DNA from: Siphonodentalium dalli
Taxonomy: Eukaryota > Mollusca > Scaphopoda > Gadilida > Siphonodentaliidae
Length of the DNA: 64,000 bases
NCBI GenBank assembly: GCA_032622095.1
Contig: CP136068.1
Span: 127,787,989-127,851,988 of the forward strand
Direction: 5' to 3'
Numbering within the stretch: the stretch's first letter is position 1; each line of letters opens with the position of its first letter. The notes under the pieces are model-generated. The model saw nothing but the letters and a program-made list of their open reading frames with translations, searched no databases and was not told the origin of the DNA. Made by a program: the position numbers and the translations under genes. Shown here piece by piece: positions 42,401 through 56,900 of the stretch.

Positions 42401-45400
42401 GTTATCACGATATTTGATGGCTCTGACGTGTTTGACCTTATATTGCACCAGATCCGCACAACTGTGCGTCATGTAGTGGAGATATTTGGACAGGTACATC
42501 ACTCTAGCATCTAAACATGATGGGACGCAGCTGGGATTTTCAGAAATAGGTCATCACGGAAGCAGATACTAAGCGCGATCACTATATTTGATGGCTCTGA
42601 CGTGTTTGACCTTATATTGCACCACATACGCACAAGTGTGCGTCATAGAGTGCAGTTATTTGGGCAGGTGAACCACACTAGCATCTAGAAATGATGGGAC
42701 GCAGCTGGGATTTTGAGAAATAGGTCACCACGGGAGCAGATACTATGCGTTATCACGATAGTTGATGGCTCTGACGTGTTTGACCTTATATTGCACCAGA
42801 TCCGCACAACTGTACGTCATGTAGTGGAGATATTTGGACAGGTACATCACCCTAGCATCTAAAAATGATGGGACGCAGCTGGGATATTCAGAAATAGGTC
42901 ATCACGGGAGCAGATACATTGCGCGATCACTATATTTGATGGCTCTGACGTGTTTGACCTTATATTGCACCACATACGCACAAGTGTGCGTCATAGAGTG
43001 GATTTATTTCGGCAGATGCGCCATCCTAGCATCTAGAAATGATGGGACGCAGCTGGGATTTTGAGAAATAGGTCACCACGGGAGCAGATACTGTGCTTTA
43101 TCACGATATTTGATGGTTCTGATGTGTTTGACCTTATATTGCACCAGATCCGCACAACTGTGCGTCATGTAGTGGAGTTATTAGGACAGGTGCACCACCC
43201 TAGCATCTAAAAATGATGGGACGCAGCTGGGATTTTCAGAAATAGGTCATCACGGGAGCAGATACTAAGCGCGATCACTATATTTGATGGCTCTGACGTG
43301 TTTGACCTTATATTGCACCAGATCCGCACAACTGTGCGTCATGCAGTGGAGATATTTGGACAGGTACATCATCCTAGCATCTAAAAATGATGGGACGCAG
43401 CTGGGATTTTCAGAAATAGGTCATCACGGAAGCAGATACTAAGCGCGATCACTATATTTGATGGCTCTGACGTGTTTGACCTTATATTGCACCACATACG
43501 CACAAGTGTGCGTCATAGAGTGCAGTTATTTGGGCAGGTGAACCAAACTAGCATCTAGAAATGATGGGACGCAGCTGGGATTTTGAGAAATAGGTCACCA
43601 CGGGAGCATATACTATGCGTTATCACGATAGTTGATGGCTCTGACGTGTTTGACCTTATATTGCACCAGATCCGCACAACTGTGCGTCATGTAGTGGAGA
43701 TATTTGGACAGGTACATCACCCTAGCATCTAAAAATGATGGGACGCAGCTGGGATTTTCAGAAATAGGTAATCACGGGAGCAGATACTAAGCGCGATCAC
43801 TATATTTGATGGCTCTGACGTGTTTGACCTTATATTGCACCACATACGCACAAGTGTGCGTCATAGTGTGGATTTATTTCGGCAGGTGCGCCATCCTAGC
43901 ATCTAGAAATGATGGGACGCAGCTGGGATTTTGAGAAATAGGTCACCACGGGAGCAGATACTGTGCTTTATCACGATATTTGATGGTTCTGATGTGTTTG
44001 ACCTTAATTTGCACCACACACACACACACACAACTTTGCGTCATAGAGTGGAGTTACTTCGGCAGGTGCACCACCCTAGCATCTAAAAATGATGGGACGC
44101 AGCTGGGATTTTCAGAAATAGGTCATCACGGGAGCAGATACTAAGCGCGATCACTATATTTGATGGCTCTGACATGTTTGACCTTATATTGCACCACATA
44201 CGCACAAGTGTGCGTCATACAGTGCAGTTATTTGGGCAGGTGCACCACCCTAGCATATAAAAATGATGGGACGCAGCTGGGATTTTCAGAAATAGGTCAC
44301 CACGGGAGAAGATACTATGAATGATGAACGATATTTGATGGTTCTGATGTGTTTGATCTTATATTGCACCACATACGCACAAGTGTGCGTCATAGACTGG
44401 ATTTATTTGGGCAGGTGCGCCACCATAGCATCTAAAAATGTTGGGACGCAGCTGGGATTTTGAGAAATAGGTCATCACGGGAGCAGATACTAAGCGCGAA
44501 AACAATATTTGATGGCTCTGACGTGTTTGACCTTATATTGCACCAGATCCGCACAACTGTGCGTCATGTAGTGGAGCTATTTGGACAGGTATATCACCCT
44601 AGCATCTAAAAATGATGGGACGCAGCTGGGATTTTCAGAAATAGTTCATCACGGGAGCAGATACTAAGCGCGATCACTATATTTGATGGCTCTGACGTGT
44701 TTGACCTTATATTGCACCACATACGCACAAGTGTGCGTCATAGAGTGGATTTATTTCGGCAGGTGCGCCATCCTAGCATCTAGAAATGATGGGACGCAGC
44801 TGGGATTTTGAGAAATAGGTCACCACGGGAGAAGATACTGTGCTTTATCACGATATTTGATGGTTCTGATGTGTTTGACCTTATATTGCATCAGATCCGC
44901 ACAACTGTGCGTCATGTAGTGGAGTTATTTGGACAGGTGCACCACCCTAGCATCTAACAATGATTGGACGCAGCTGGGATTTTCAGAAATAGGTCATCAC
45001 GGGAGCAAATACTAAGCGCGATAACTATATTTGATGGCTCTGACGTCTTTGACCTTATATTGCACCACATACGCACAAGTGTGCGTCATAGAGTGCAGTT
45101 ATTTGGGCAGGTGAACCACACTAGCATCTAGAAATGATGGGACGCAGCTGGGATTTTGAGAAATAGGTCACCACGGGAGCAGATACTATGCGTTATCACG
45201 ATAGTTGATGGCTCTGACGTGTTTGACCTTATATTGCACCAGATCCGCACAACTGTGCGTCATGTAGTGGAGATATTTGGACAGGTACATCACCCTAGCA
45301 TCTAAAAATGATGGGACGCAGCTGGGATTTTCAGAAATAGGTCATCACGGGAGCAGATACTAAGCGCGATCACTATATTTGATGGCTCTGACGTGTTTGG

Positions 45401-47936
45401 CCTTATATTGCACCACATACGCACAAGTGTGCGTCATAGAGTGCAGTTATTTGGGCAGGTGCACCACCCTAGCATCTAGAAATGATGGGACGCAGCTGGG
45501 ATTTTGAGAAATAGGTCACCACGGGAGCAGATACTGTGCTTTATCACGATATTTGATGGTTCTGATGTGTTTGACCTTATATTGCACCAGATCCGCACAA
45601 CTGTGCGTCATGTAGTGGAGTTATTTGGACAGGTGCACCATCCTAATATCTAAAAATGATGGAACGCAGCTGGGATTTTCAGAAATAGGTCATCACGGGA
45701 GCAGATACTAAGCGCGATCACTATATTTGATGGCTCTGACGTGTTTGACCTTATATTGCACCAGATCCGCACAACTGTGCGTCATGTAGTGGAGCTATTT
45801 GGACAGGTATATCACTCTAGCATCTAAAAATGATGGGACGCAGCTGGGATTTTCAGAAATAGTTCATCACGGGAGCAGATACTAAGCGCGATAACTATAT
45901 TTGATGGCTCTGACGTGTTTGGCCTTATATTGCACCACATACGCACAAGTGTGCGTCATAGAGTGCAGTTATTTGGGCAGGTGCACCACCCTAGCATCTA
46001 GAAATGATGGGACGCAGCTGGGATTTTGAGAAATAGGTCACCACGGGAGCAGATACTGTGCGTTATCACGATATTTGATGGCTCTGACGTGTTTGACCTT
46101 ATATTGCACCAGATCCGCACAACTGTGCGTCATGTAGTGGAGATATTTGGACAGGTACATCACTCTAGCATCTAAACATGATGGGACGCAGCTGGGATTT
46201 TCAGAAATAGGTCATCACGGAAGCAGATACTAAGCGCGATCACTATATTTGATGGCTCTGACGTGTTTGACCTTATATTGCACCACATACGCACAAGTGT
46301 GCGTCATAGAGTGCAGTTATTTGGGCAGGTGAACCACACTAGCATCTAGAAATGATGGGACGCAGCTGGGATTTTGAGAAATAGGTCACCACGGGAGCAG
46401 ATACTATGCGTTATCACGATAGTTGATGGCTCTGACGTGTTTGACCTTATATTGCACCAGATCCGCACAACTGTACGTCATGTAGTGGAGATATTTGGAC
46501 AGGTACATCACCCTAGCATCTAAAAATGATGGGACGCAGCTGGGATATTCAGAAATAGGTCATCACGGGAGCAGATACATTGCGCGATCACTATATTTGA
46601 TGGCTCTGACGTGTTTGACCTTATATTGCACCACATACGCACAAGTGTGCGTCATAGAGTGGATTTATTTCGGCAGATGCGCCATCCTAGCATCTAGAAA
46701 TGATGGGACGCAGCTGGGATTTTGAGAAATAGGTCACCACAGGAGCAGATACTGTGCTTTATCACGATATTTGATGGTTCTGATGTGTTTGACCTTATAT
46801 TGCACCAGATCCGCACAACTGTGCGTCATGTAGTGGAGTTATTAGGACAGGTGCACCACCCTAGCATCTAAAAATGATGGGACGCAGCTGGGATTTTCAG
46901 AAATAGGTCATCACGGGAGCAGATACTAAGCGCGATCACTATATTTGATGGCTCTGACGTGTTTGACCTTATATTGCACCAGATCCGCACAACTGTGCGT
47001 CATGCAGTGGAGATATTTGGACAGGTACATCATCCTAGCATCTAAAAATGATGGGACGCAGCTGGGATTTTCAGAAATAGGTCATCACGGAAGCAGATAC
47101 TAAGCGCGATCACTATATTTGATGGCTCTGACGTGTTTGACCTTATATTGCACCACATACGCACAAGTGTGCGTCATAGAGTGCAGTTATTTGGGCAGGT
47201 GAACCACACTAGCATCTAGAAATGATGGGACGCAGCTGGGATTTTGAGAAATAGGTCACCACGGGAGCATATACTATGCGTTATCACGATAGTTGATGGC
47301 TCTGACGTGTTTGACCTTATATTGCACCAGATCCGCACAACTGTGCGTCATGTAGTGGAGATATTTGGACAGGTACATCACCCTAGCATCTAAAAATGAT
47401 GGGACGCAGCTGGGATTTTCAGAAATAGGTCATCACGGGAGCAGATACTAAGCGCGATCACTATATTTGATGGCTCTGACGTGTTTGACCTTATATTGCA
47501 CCACATACGCACAAGTGTGCGTCATAGTGTGGATTTATTTCGGCAGGTGCGCCATCCTAGCATCTAGAAATGATGGGACGCAGCTGGGATTTTGAGAAAT
47601 AGGTCACCACGGGAGCAGATACTGTGCTTTATCACGATATTTGATGGTTCTGATGTGTTTGACCTTAATTTGCACCACACTCGCACAACTATGCGTCATA
47701 TAGTGGATTTATTTCGGCAGGTGCGCCGTCCTAGCATCTAGAAATTATGGGACGCAGCTGGGATTTTGAGAAATAGGTCACCACGGGAGCAGATACTGTG
47801 CTTTATCACGATATTTGATGGTTCTGATGTGTTTGACCTTATATTGCACCAGATCCGCACAACTGTGCGTCATGTTGTGGAGATATTTGGACAGGTACAT
47901 CACCCTAGCATCTAAAAATGATGGGACGCAGCTGGT
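39476..47936 (+). repeat. Left array of ~175-bp monomers (~350-bp dimers)
   Basis: The landmark GATGGGACGCAGCTGGGATT recurs every ~174-178 bp (for example 40257, 40435, 40609 and 40784), giving nearly 50 monomers. Two monomer types mostly alternate: TTTTCAGAAATAGGTCATCA with ACTAAGCGCGATCACTATAT, and TTTTGAGAAATAGGTCACCA with CTTTATCACGATATTTGATG. Each monomer has a palindromic GCACAA(G/C)TGTGC-type core. The three outermost monomers (39480-39990) are the most diverged, as expected at array edges. Confidence 0.95.
40341..47660 (+). repeat. Two tandem copies of a 3.66-kb higher-order block
   Basis: The rare variant GACCTTAATTTGCACCACAC marks 40341, 44000 and 47661. A sequence such as the 231-bp stretch at 42834-43064 recurs at 46495-46725 with the same translation (offset 3661). 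The blocks 40341-43999 and 44000-47660, about 21 monomers each, differ by only a few bases and a CA-dinucleotide length change, so the duplication is recent. Confidence 0.92.
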
Positions 47937-50900
47937 GAAACACGTCAGAGCCATCAAATATCGTGATAACGCATAGTATCTGCTCCCGTGGTGACCTATT
48001 TCTGAAAATCCCAGCTGCGTCCCATCATTTTTAGATGCTAGGGTGATGTACCTGTCCAAATATCTCCACTACATGACGCACAGTTGTGCGGATCTGGTGC
48101 AATATAAGGTCAAACACGTCAGAGCCATCAACTATCGTGATAACGCATAGTATATGCTCCCGTGGTGACCTATTTCTCAAAATCCCAGCTGCGTCCCATC
48201 ATTTCTAGATGCTAGTGTGGTTCACCTGCCCAAATAACTGCACTCTATGACGCACACTTGTGCGTATGTGGTGCAATATAAGGTCAAACACGTCAGACCC
48301 ATCAAATATAGTGATCGCGCTTAGTATCTGCTCCCGTGATGACCTATTTCTGAAAATCCCAGCTGCGTCCCATCATTTTTAGATGCTAGGGTGATGTACC
48401 TGTCCAAATATCTCCACTACATGACGCACAGTTGTGCGGATCTGGTGCAATATAAGGCCAAACACGTCAGAGCCATCAACTATCGTGATAACGCATAGTA
48501 TATGCTCCCGTGGTGACCTATTTCTCAAAATCCCAGCTGCGTCCCATCATTTCTAGATGCTAGTGTGGTTCACCTGCCCAAATAACTGCACTCTATGGCG
48601 CACACTTGTGCGTATGTGGTGCAATATAAGGTCAAACACGTCAGACCCATCAAATATAGTGATCGCGCTTAGTATCTGCTTCCGTGATGACCTATTTCTG
48701 AAAATCCCAGCTGCGTCCCATCATTTTTAGATGCTAGGGTGATGTATCTGTCCATATATCTCCAATACATGACGCACAGTTGTGCGGACCTGGTGCAATA
48801 TAAGGTCAAACACGTCAGAGCCATCAAATATCGTGATAACGCATAGTATCTGCTCCCGTGGTGACCTATTTCTCAAAATCCCAGCTGCATCCCATCATTT
48901 CTAGATGCTAGTGTGGTTCACCTGCCCAAATAACTGCACTCTATGACTCACACTTGTGCGTATGTGGTGCAATATAAGGTCAAACACGTCAGAGCCATCA
49001 AATATAGTGATCGCGCTTAGTATCTGCTTCCGTGATGACCTATTTCTGAAAATCCCAGCTGCGTCCAATCATTTTTAGATGCTAGGGTGATGTACCTCTC
49101 CAAATATCTCCACTACATGACGCACAGTTGTGCGGATCTGGTGCAATAAAAGGTCAAACACGTCAGAGCCATCAAATATCGTGATAAAGCACAGTATCTG
49201 CTCCCGTGGTGACCTATTTCTCAAAATCCCAGCTGCATCCCATCATTTCTAGATGCTAGGACGGCGCACCTGCCGAAATAAATCCACTATATGACGCATA
49301 GTTGTGCGTGTGTGGTGCAATTTAAGGTCAAACACATCAGAACCATCAAATATCGTGATAAAGCACAGTATCTGCTCCCGTGGTGACCTATTTCTCAAAA
49401 TCCCAGCTGCGTCCCATCATTTCTAGATGCTAGGATGGCGCTCCTGCCGAATTAAATCCACTCTATGACGCACACTTGTGCGTATGTGGTGCAATATAAG
49501 GTCAAACACGTCAGACCCATCAAATATAGTGATCGCGCTTAGTATCTGCTTCCGTGATGACCTATTTCTGAAAATCCCAGCTGCGTCCCATCATTTTTAG
49601 ATGCTAGGGTGATGTATCTGTCCATATATATCCACTACATGACGCACAGTTGTGCGGATCTGGTGCAATATAAGGTCAAACACGTCAGAGCCATCAAATA
49701 TCGTGATAACGCATAGTATCTGCTCCCGTGGTGACCTATTTCTCAAAATGCCAGCTGCGTCCCATCATTTCTAGATGCTAGTGTGGTTCACCTGCCCAAA
49801 TAACTGCACTCTATGACTCACACTTGTGCGTATGTGGTGCAATATAAGGTCAAACACGTCCGAGCCATCAAATATAGTGATCGCGCTTAGTATCTGCTTC
49901 CGTGATGACCTATTTCTGAAAATCCCAGCTGCGTCCCATCATTTTTAGATGCTAGGGTGATGTACCTGTCCAAATATCTCCACTACATGACGCACAGTTG
50001 TGCGGATCTGGTGCAATATAAGGTCAAACACGTCAGAGCCATCAAATATCGTGATAACGCACAGTATCTGCTCCCGTGGTAACCTATTTCTCAAAATCCC
50101 AGCTGCGTCCCATCATTATTAGATGCTAGGGTGGTGCACCTGTCCAAATAGCTACACTACATGACGCACAGTTGTGCGGATCTGGTGCAATATAAGGTCA
50201 AACACATCAGAACCATCAAATATCGTGATAAAGCACAGTATCTGCTCCCGTGGTGACCTATTTCTCAAAATCCCACCTGCGTCCCATCATTTCTAGATGC
50301 TAGGACGGCGCACCTGCCGAAATAAATCCACTATATGAAGCATAGTTGTGCGTGTGTGGTGCAATTTAAGGTCAAACACATCAGAACCATCAAATATCGT
50401 GATAAAGCACAGTATCTGCTCCCGTGGTGACCTATTTCTCAAAATCCCAGCTGCGTCCCATCATTTCTAGATGCTAGGATGGCGCACCTGCCGAAATAAA
50501 TCCACTCTATGACGCACACTTGTGCGTATGTGGTGCAATATAAGGTCAAACACGTCAGAGCCATCAAATATAGTGATCGCGCTTAGTATCTGCTCCCGTG
50601 ATGACCTATTTCTGAAAATCCCAGCTGCGTCCCATCATTTTTAGATGCTAGGGTGATGTACCTGTCCAAATATCTCCATTACATGACGCACAGTTGTGCG
50701 GATCTGGTGCAATATAAGGTCAAACACGTCAGAGCCATCAACTATTGTGATAACGCATAGTATATGCTCCCGTGGTGACCTATTTCTCAAAATCCCAGCT
50801 GCGTCCCATCATTGCTAGATGCTAGTGTGGTTCACCTGCCCAAATAACTGCACTCTATGGCGCACACTTGTGCGTATGTGGTGCAATATAAGGTCAAACT

Positions 50901-53900
50901 CGTCAGACAAATCAAATATAGTGATCGCGCTTAGTATCTGCTCCCGTGATGACCTATTTCTGAAAATCCCAGCTGCGTCCCATCATTTTTAGATGCTAGG
51001 GTGATGTACCTGTCCATATATCTCCACTACATGACGCACAGTTGTGCGGATCTGGTGCAATATAAGGTCAAACACGTCAGAACCATCAACTATTGCGATA
51101 ACGCATAGTATATGCTCACGTGGTGACCTATTTCTCAAAATCCCAGCTGCGTCCCATCATTTCTAGATGCTAGTGTGGTTCACCTGCCCAAATAACTGCA
51201 CTCTATGACTCACACTTGTGCCTATGTGGTGCAATATAAGGTCAAACACGTCAGAGCCATCAAATATAGTGATCGCGCTTAGTATCTGCTTCCGTGATGA
51301 CCTATTTCTGAAAATCCCAGCTGCGTCCCATCATTTTTAGATGCTACGGTGATGTATCTGTCCATATATCTCCACTACATGACGCACAGTTGTGCGGATC
51401 TGGTGCAATATAAGGTCAAACACGTCAGAGCCATCAAATATCGTGATAACGCATAGTATCTGCTCCCGTGGTGACCTATTTCTCAAAATCCCAGCTGCGT
51501 CCCATCATTTCTATATGCTAGTGTGGTTCACCTGCCCAAATAACTGCACTCTATGACTCACACTTGTGCCTATGTGGTGCAATATAAGGTCAAACACGTC
51601 AGAGCCATCAAATATAGTGATCGCGCTTAGTATCTGCTTCCGTGATGACCTATTTCTGAAAATCCCAGCTGCGTCCCATCATTTTTAGATGCTAGGGTGA
51701 TATACCTGTCCAACTAGCTCCACTACATGACGCACAGTTGTGCGGATCTGGTGCAATATAAGGTCAAACACGTCAGAGCCATCAAATATCGTGATAACGC
51801 ACAGTATCTGCTCCCGTGGTGACCTATTTCTCAAAATCCCAGCTGCGTCCCATCATTTTTAGATGCTAGGGTGGTGCACCTGTCCAAATAGCTCCACTAC
51901 ATGACGCACAGTTGTGCGGATCTGGTGCAATATAAGGTCAAACACATCAGAACCATCAAATATCGTGATAAAGCACAGTATCTGCTCCCGTGGTGACCTA
52001 TTTCTCAAAATCCCAGCTGCGTCCCATCATTTCTAGATGCTAGGATGGCGCACCTGCCGAAATAAATCCACTCTATGACGCACACTTGTGCGTATGTGGT
52101 GCAATATAAGGTCAAACACGTCAGAGCCATCAAATATAGTGATCGCGCTTAGTATCTGCTCCCGTGATGACCTATTTCTGAAAATCCCAGCTCCGTCCCA
52201 TCATTTTTAGATGCTAGGGTGATGTACCTGTCCAAATATCTCCACTACATGACGCACAGTTGTGAGGATCTGGTGCAATATAAGGTCAAACACGTCAGAG
52301 CCATCAACTATCGTGATAACGCATAGTATCTGCTCCCGTGGTGACCTATTTCTCAAAATCCCAGCTGCGTCCCATCATTTCAAGATGCTAATGTGGTTTA
52401 GCTGCCCAAATAACTGCACTCTATGACGCACAGTTGTGCGGATCTGGTGCAATATAAGGTCAAACACATCAGAACCATCAAATATCGTGATAAAGCACAG
52501 TATCTGCTCCCGTGGTGACCTATTTCTCAAAATCCCAGCTGCGTCCCATCATTTCTAGATGCTAGGACGGCGCACCTGCCGAAATAAATCCACTATATGT
52601 CGCATAGTTGTGCGTGTGTGGTGCAATTTAAGGTCAAACACATCAGAACCATCAAATATCGTGATAAAGCACAGTATCTGCTCCCGTGGTGACCTATTTC
52701 TCAAAATCCCAGCTGCGACCCATCATTTCTAGTTGCTAGGATGGCGCACCTGCCGAAATAAATCCACTCTATGACGCACACTTGTGTGTATGTGGTGCAA
52801 TATAAGGTCAAACACGTCAGAGCCATCAAATATAGTGATCGCGCTTAGTATCTGCTCCCGTGATGACCTATTTCTGAAAATCCCAGCTGCGTCCCATCAT
52901 TTTTAGATGCTAGGGTGATATACCTGTCCAAATATCTCCACTACATGACGCACAGTTGTGCGGATCTGGTGCAATATCAGGTCAAAACACGTCAGAGCCA
53001 TCAACTATTGCGATAAACGCATAGTATATGCTCCCGTGGTGACATATTTCTCAAAATCTTAGCTGCGTCCCATCATTTATAGATGCTAGTGTGGTTCACC
53101 TGCCCAAATAACTGCACTCTATGGCGCACACTTGTGCGTATGTGGTGCAATATAAGGTCAAACACGTCAGACCCATCAAATATAGTGATCGCGCTTAGTA
53201 TCTGCTTCCGTGATGACCTATTTCTGAAAATCCCAGCTGCGTCCCATCATTTCTAGATGCTAGAGTGGTTCACCTGCCCATTAAATGCACTCTATGACTC
53301 ACACTTGTGCGTATGTGGTGCAATATAAGGTCAAACACGTCAGAGCCATCAAATATAGTGATCGCGCTTAGTATCTGCTTCCGTGATGACCTATTTCTGA
53401 AAATCCCAGCTGCGTCCCATCATTTTTAGATGCTAGGGTGATATACCTGTCCAAATAGCTCCACTACATGACGCACAGTTGTGAGGATCTGGTGCAATAT
53501 AAGGTCAAACACGTCAGAGCCATCAAATATCGTGATAACGCACAGTATCTGCTCCCGTGGTGACCTATTTCTCAAAATTCCAGCTGCGTCCCATCATTTT
53601 TAGATGCTAGGGTGGTGCACCTGTCCAAATAGCTCCACTACATGACGCACAGTTGTGCGGATCTGGTGCAATATAAGGTCAAAACACATCAGAACCATCA
53701 AATATCGTGATAAAACACAGTATCTGCTCCCGTGGTGACCTATTTCTCAAATCCCAGCTGCGTCCCATCATTTCTAGATGCTAGGACGGCGCACCTGCCG
53801 AAATAAATCCACTATATGAAGCATAGTTGTGCGTGTGTGGTGCAATTTAAGGTCAAACACATCAGAACCATCAAATATCGTGATAAAGCACAGTATCTGC

Positions 53901-56900
53901 TCCCGTGGTGACCTATTTCTCAAAATCCCAGCTGCGTCCCATCATTTCTAGATGCTAGGATGGCGCACCTGCCGAAATAAATCCACTATATGACGCACAC
54001 TTGTGCGTATGTGGTGCAATATAAGGTCAAACACGTCAGAGCCATCAAATATAGTGATCGCGCTTAGTATCTGCTCCCGTGATGACCTATTTCTGAAAAT
54101 CCCGGCTGCGTCCCATCATTTTTAGATGCTAGGGTGATGTACCTGTCCAAATATCTCCACTACATGACGCACAGTTGTGAGGATCTGGTGCAATATGAGG
54201 TCAAACACGTCAGAGCCATCAACTATCGTGATAACGCATAGTATCTGCTCCCGTGGTGACCTATTTCTCAAAAATCCCAGCTGCGTCCCATCATTTCTAG
54301 ATGCTAATGTGGTTTACCTGCCCAAAATAACTGCACTCTATGACACATACTTGTGCGTATGTGGTGCAATATAAGGTCAAACACGTCAGAGCCATCAAAT
54401 ATAGTGATCGCGCTTAGTATCTGCTTCCGTGATGACCTATTTCTGAAAATCCCAGCTGCGTCCCATCATTTTTAGATGCTAGGGTGATGTACCTGTCCAA
54501 ATATCTCCACTGCATGACGCACAGTTGTGCGGATCTGGTGCAATATAAGGTCAAACACGTCAGAGCCATCAAATATCGTGATAACGCACAGTATCTGCTC
54601 CCGTGGTGACCTATTTCTCAAAATCCCAGCTGCGTCCCATCATTTCTAGATGCTAGGGTGGTGCACCTGCCCAAATAACTGCACTCTAGGACGCACACTT
54701 GTGCGTATGTGGTGCAATATAAGGTCAAACACGTCAGAGCCTTCAAATATAGTTATCGCGCTTAGTATCTGCTCCCGTGATGAACTATTTCTGAAAATCC
54801 CAGCTGCGTCCCATCATTTTTAGATGCTAGGGTGATATACCTGTCCAAATAGCTCCACTACATGACGCACAGTTGTGCGGATCTGGTGCAATATAAGGTC
54901 AAACACGTCAGAGCCATCAAATATAGTGATCGCGCTTAGTATCTGCTCCCGTGATGACCTATTTCATGAAATCCCAGCTGCGTCCCATCATTTTTAGATG
55001 CTAGGGTGGTGCACCTGTCCAAATGACTCCACTACATGACGCACAGTTGTGCGGATCTGGTGCAATATAAGGTCAAACACATCAGAACCATCAAATATCG
55101 TGATAAAGCACAGTATCTGCTCCCGTGGTGACCTATTTCTCAAAATCCCAGCTGCGTCCCATCATTTCTAGATGCTAGGATGGCGCACCTGCCGAAATAA
55201 ATCCACTCTATGACGCACACTTGTGCGTATGTGGTGCAATATAAGGTCAAACACGTCAGAGCCATCAAATATAGTGATCGCGCTTATTATCTGCTCCCGT
55301 GATGACCTATTTCTGAAAATCCCAGCTGCGTCCCATCATTTTTAGATGCTAGGGTGATGTACCTGTCCAAATATATCCACTACATGACGCACAGTTGTGC
55401 GGATCTGGTGCAATATAAGGTCAAACACGTCAGAGCCATCAACTATCGTGATTACGCACAGTATCTGCTCCCGTGGTGACCTATTTCTCAAAATCCCAGC
55501 TGCGTCCCATCATTTCTAGATGCTAGTGTGGTTCACCTGCCCAAATAACTGCACTCTATGACGCACACTTGTGCGTACGTGGTGCAATATAAGGTCAAAC
55601 ACGTCAGAGCCATCAAATATAGTGATCGCGCTTAGTATCTGCTTCCGTGATGACCTATTTCTGAAAATCCCAGCTGCGTCCCATCATTTTTAGATGCTAG
55701 GGTGATGTACCTGTTCAAATATCTCCACTACATGACGCACAGTTGTGCGGATCTGGTGCAATATAAGGTCAAACACGTCAGAGCCATCAAATATCGTGAT
55801 AACGCAAAGTATCTGCTCCCGTGGTGACCTATTTCTCAAAATCCCAGCTGCGTCCCATCATTTCTAGATGCTAGGGTGGTGCACCTGCCCAAATAACTGC
55901 ACTATATGACGCACACTTGTGCGTATGTGGTGCAATATAAGGTCAAACACGGCAGAGCCATCAAATATAGTGATCGCGCTTAGTATCTGCTTCCGTGATG
56001 ACCTATTTCTGAAAATCCCAGCTGCGTCCCATCATTTTTAGATGCTAGGGTGATGTACCTGTCCAAATATCTCCACTGCATGACGCACAGTTGTGCGGAT
56101 CTGGTGCAATATAAGGTCAAACACGTCAGAGCCATCAAATATCGTGATAACGCACAGTATCTGCTCCCGTGGTGACCTATTTCTCAAAATCCCAGCTGCG
56201 TCCCATCATTTCTAGATGCTAGGGTGGTGCACCTGCCCAAATAACTGCACTCTAGGACGCACACTTGTGCGTATGTGGTGCAATATAAGGTCAAACACGT
56301 CAGAGCCATCAAATATAGTTATCGCGCTTAGTATCTGCTCCCGTGATGAACTATTTCTGAAAATCCCAGCTGCGTCCCATCATTTTTAGATGCTAGGGTG
56401 ATATACCTGTCCAAATAGCTCCACTACATGACGCACAGTTGTGCGGATCTGGTGCAATATAAGGTCAAACACGTCAGAGCCATCAAATATAGTGATCGCG
56501 CTTAGTATCTGCTCCCGTGATGACCTATTTCATGAAATCCCAGCTGCGTCCCATCATTTTTAGATGCTAGGGTGGTGCACCTGTCCAAATGACTCCACTA
56601 CATGACGCACAGTTGTGCGGATCTGGTGCAATATAAGGTCAAACACATCAGAACCATCAAATATCGTGATAAAGCACAGTATCTGCTCCCGTGGTGACCT
56701 ATTTCTCAAAATCCCAGCTGCGTCCCATCATTTCTAGATTCTAGTGTGGTTCACCTGCCCAAATAACTGCACTCTATGACGCACACTTGTGCGTACGTGG
56801 TGCAATATAAGGTCAAACACGTCAGAGCCATCAAATATAGTGATCGCGCTTAGTATCTGCTTCCGTGATGACCTATTTCTGAAAATCCCAGCTGCGTCCC

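Noticed and set aside
42834-48059. Frames beginning MDRYITLASKNDGTQLG in three places
   Set aside because: They are copies of satellite monomers, two in direct and one in inverted orientation, with no wider coding signal.
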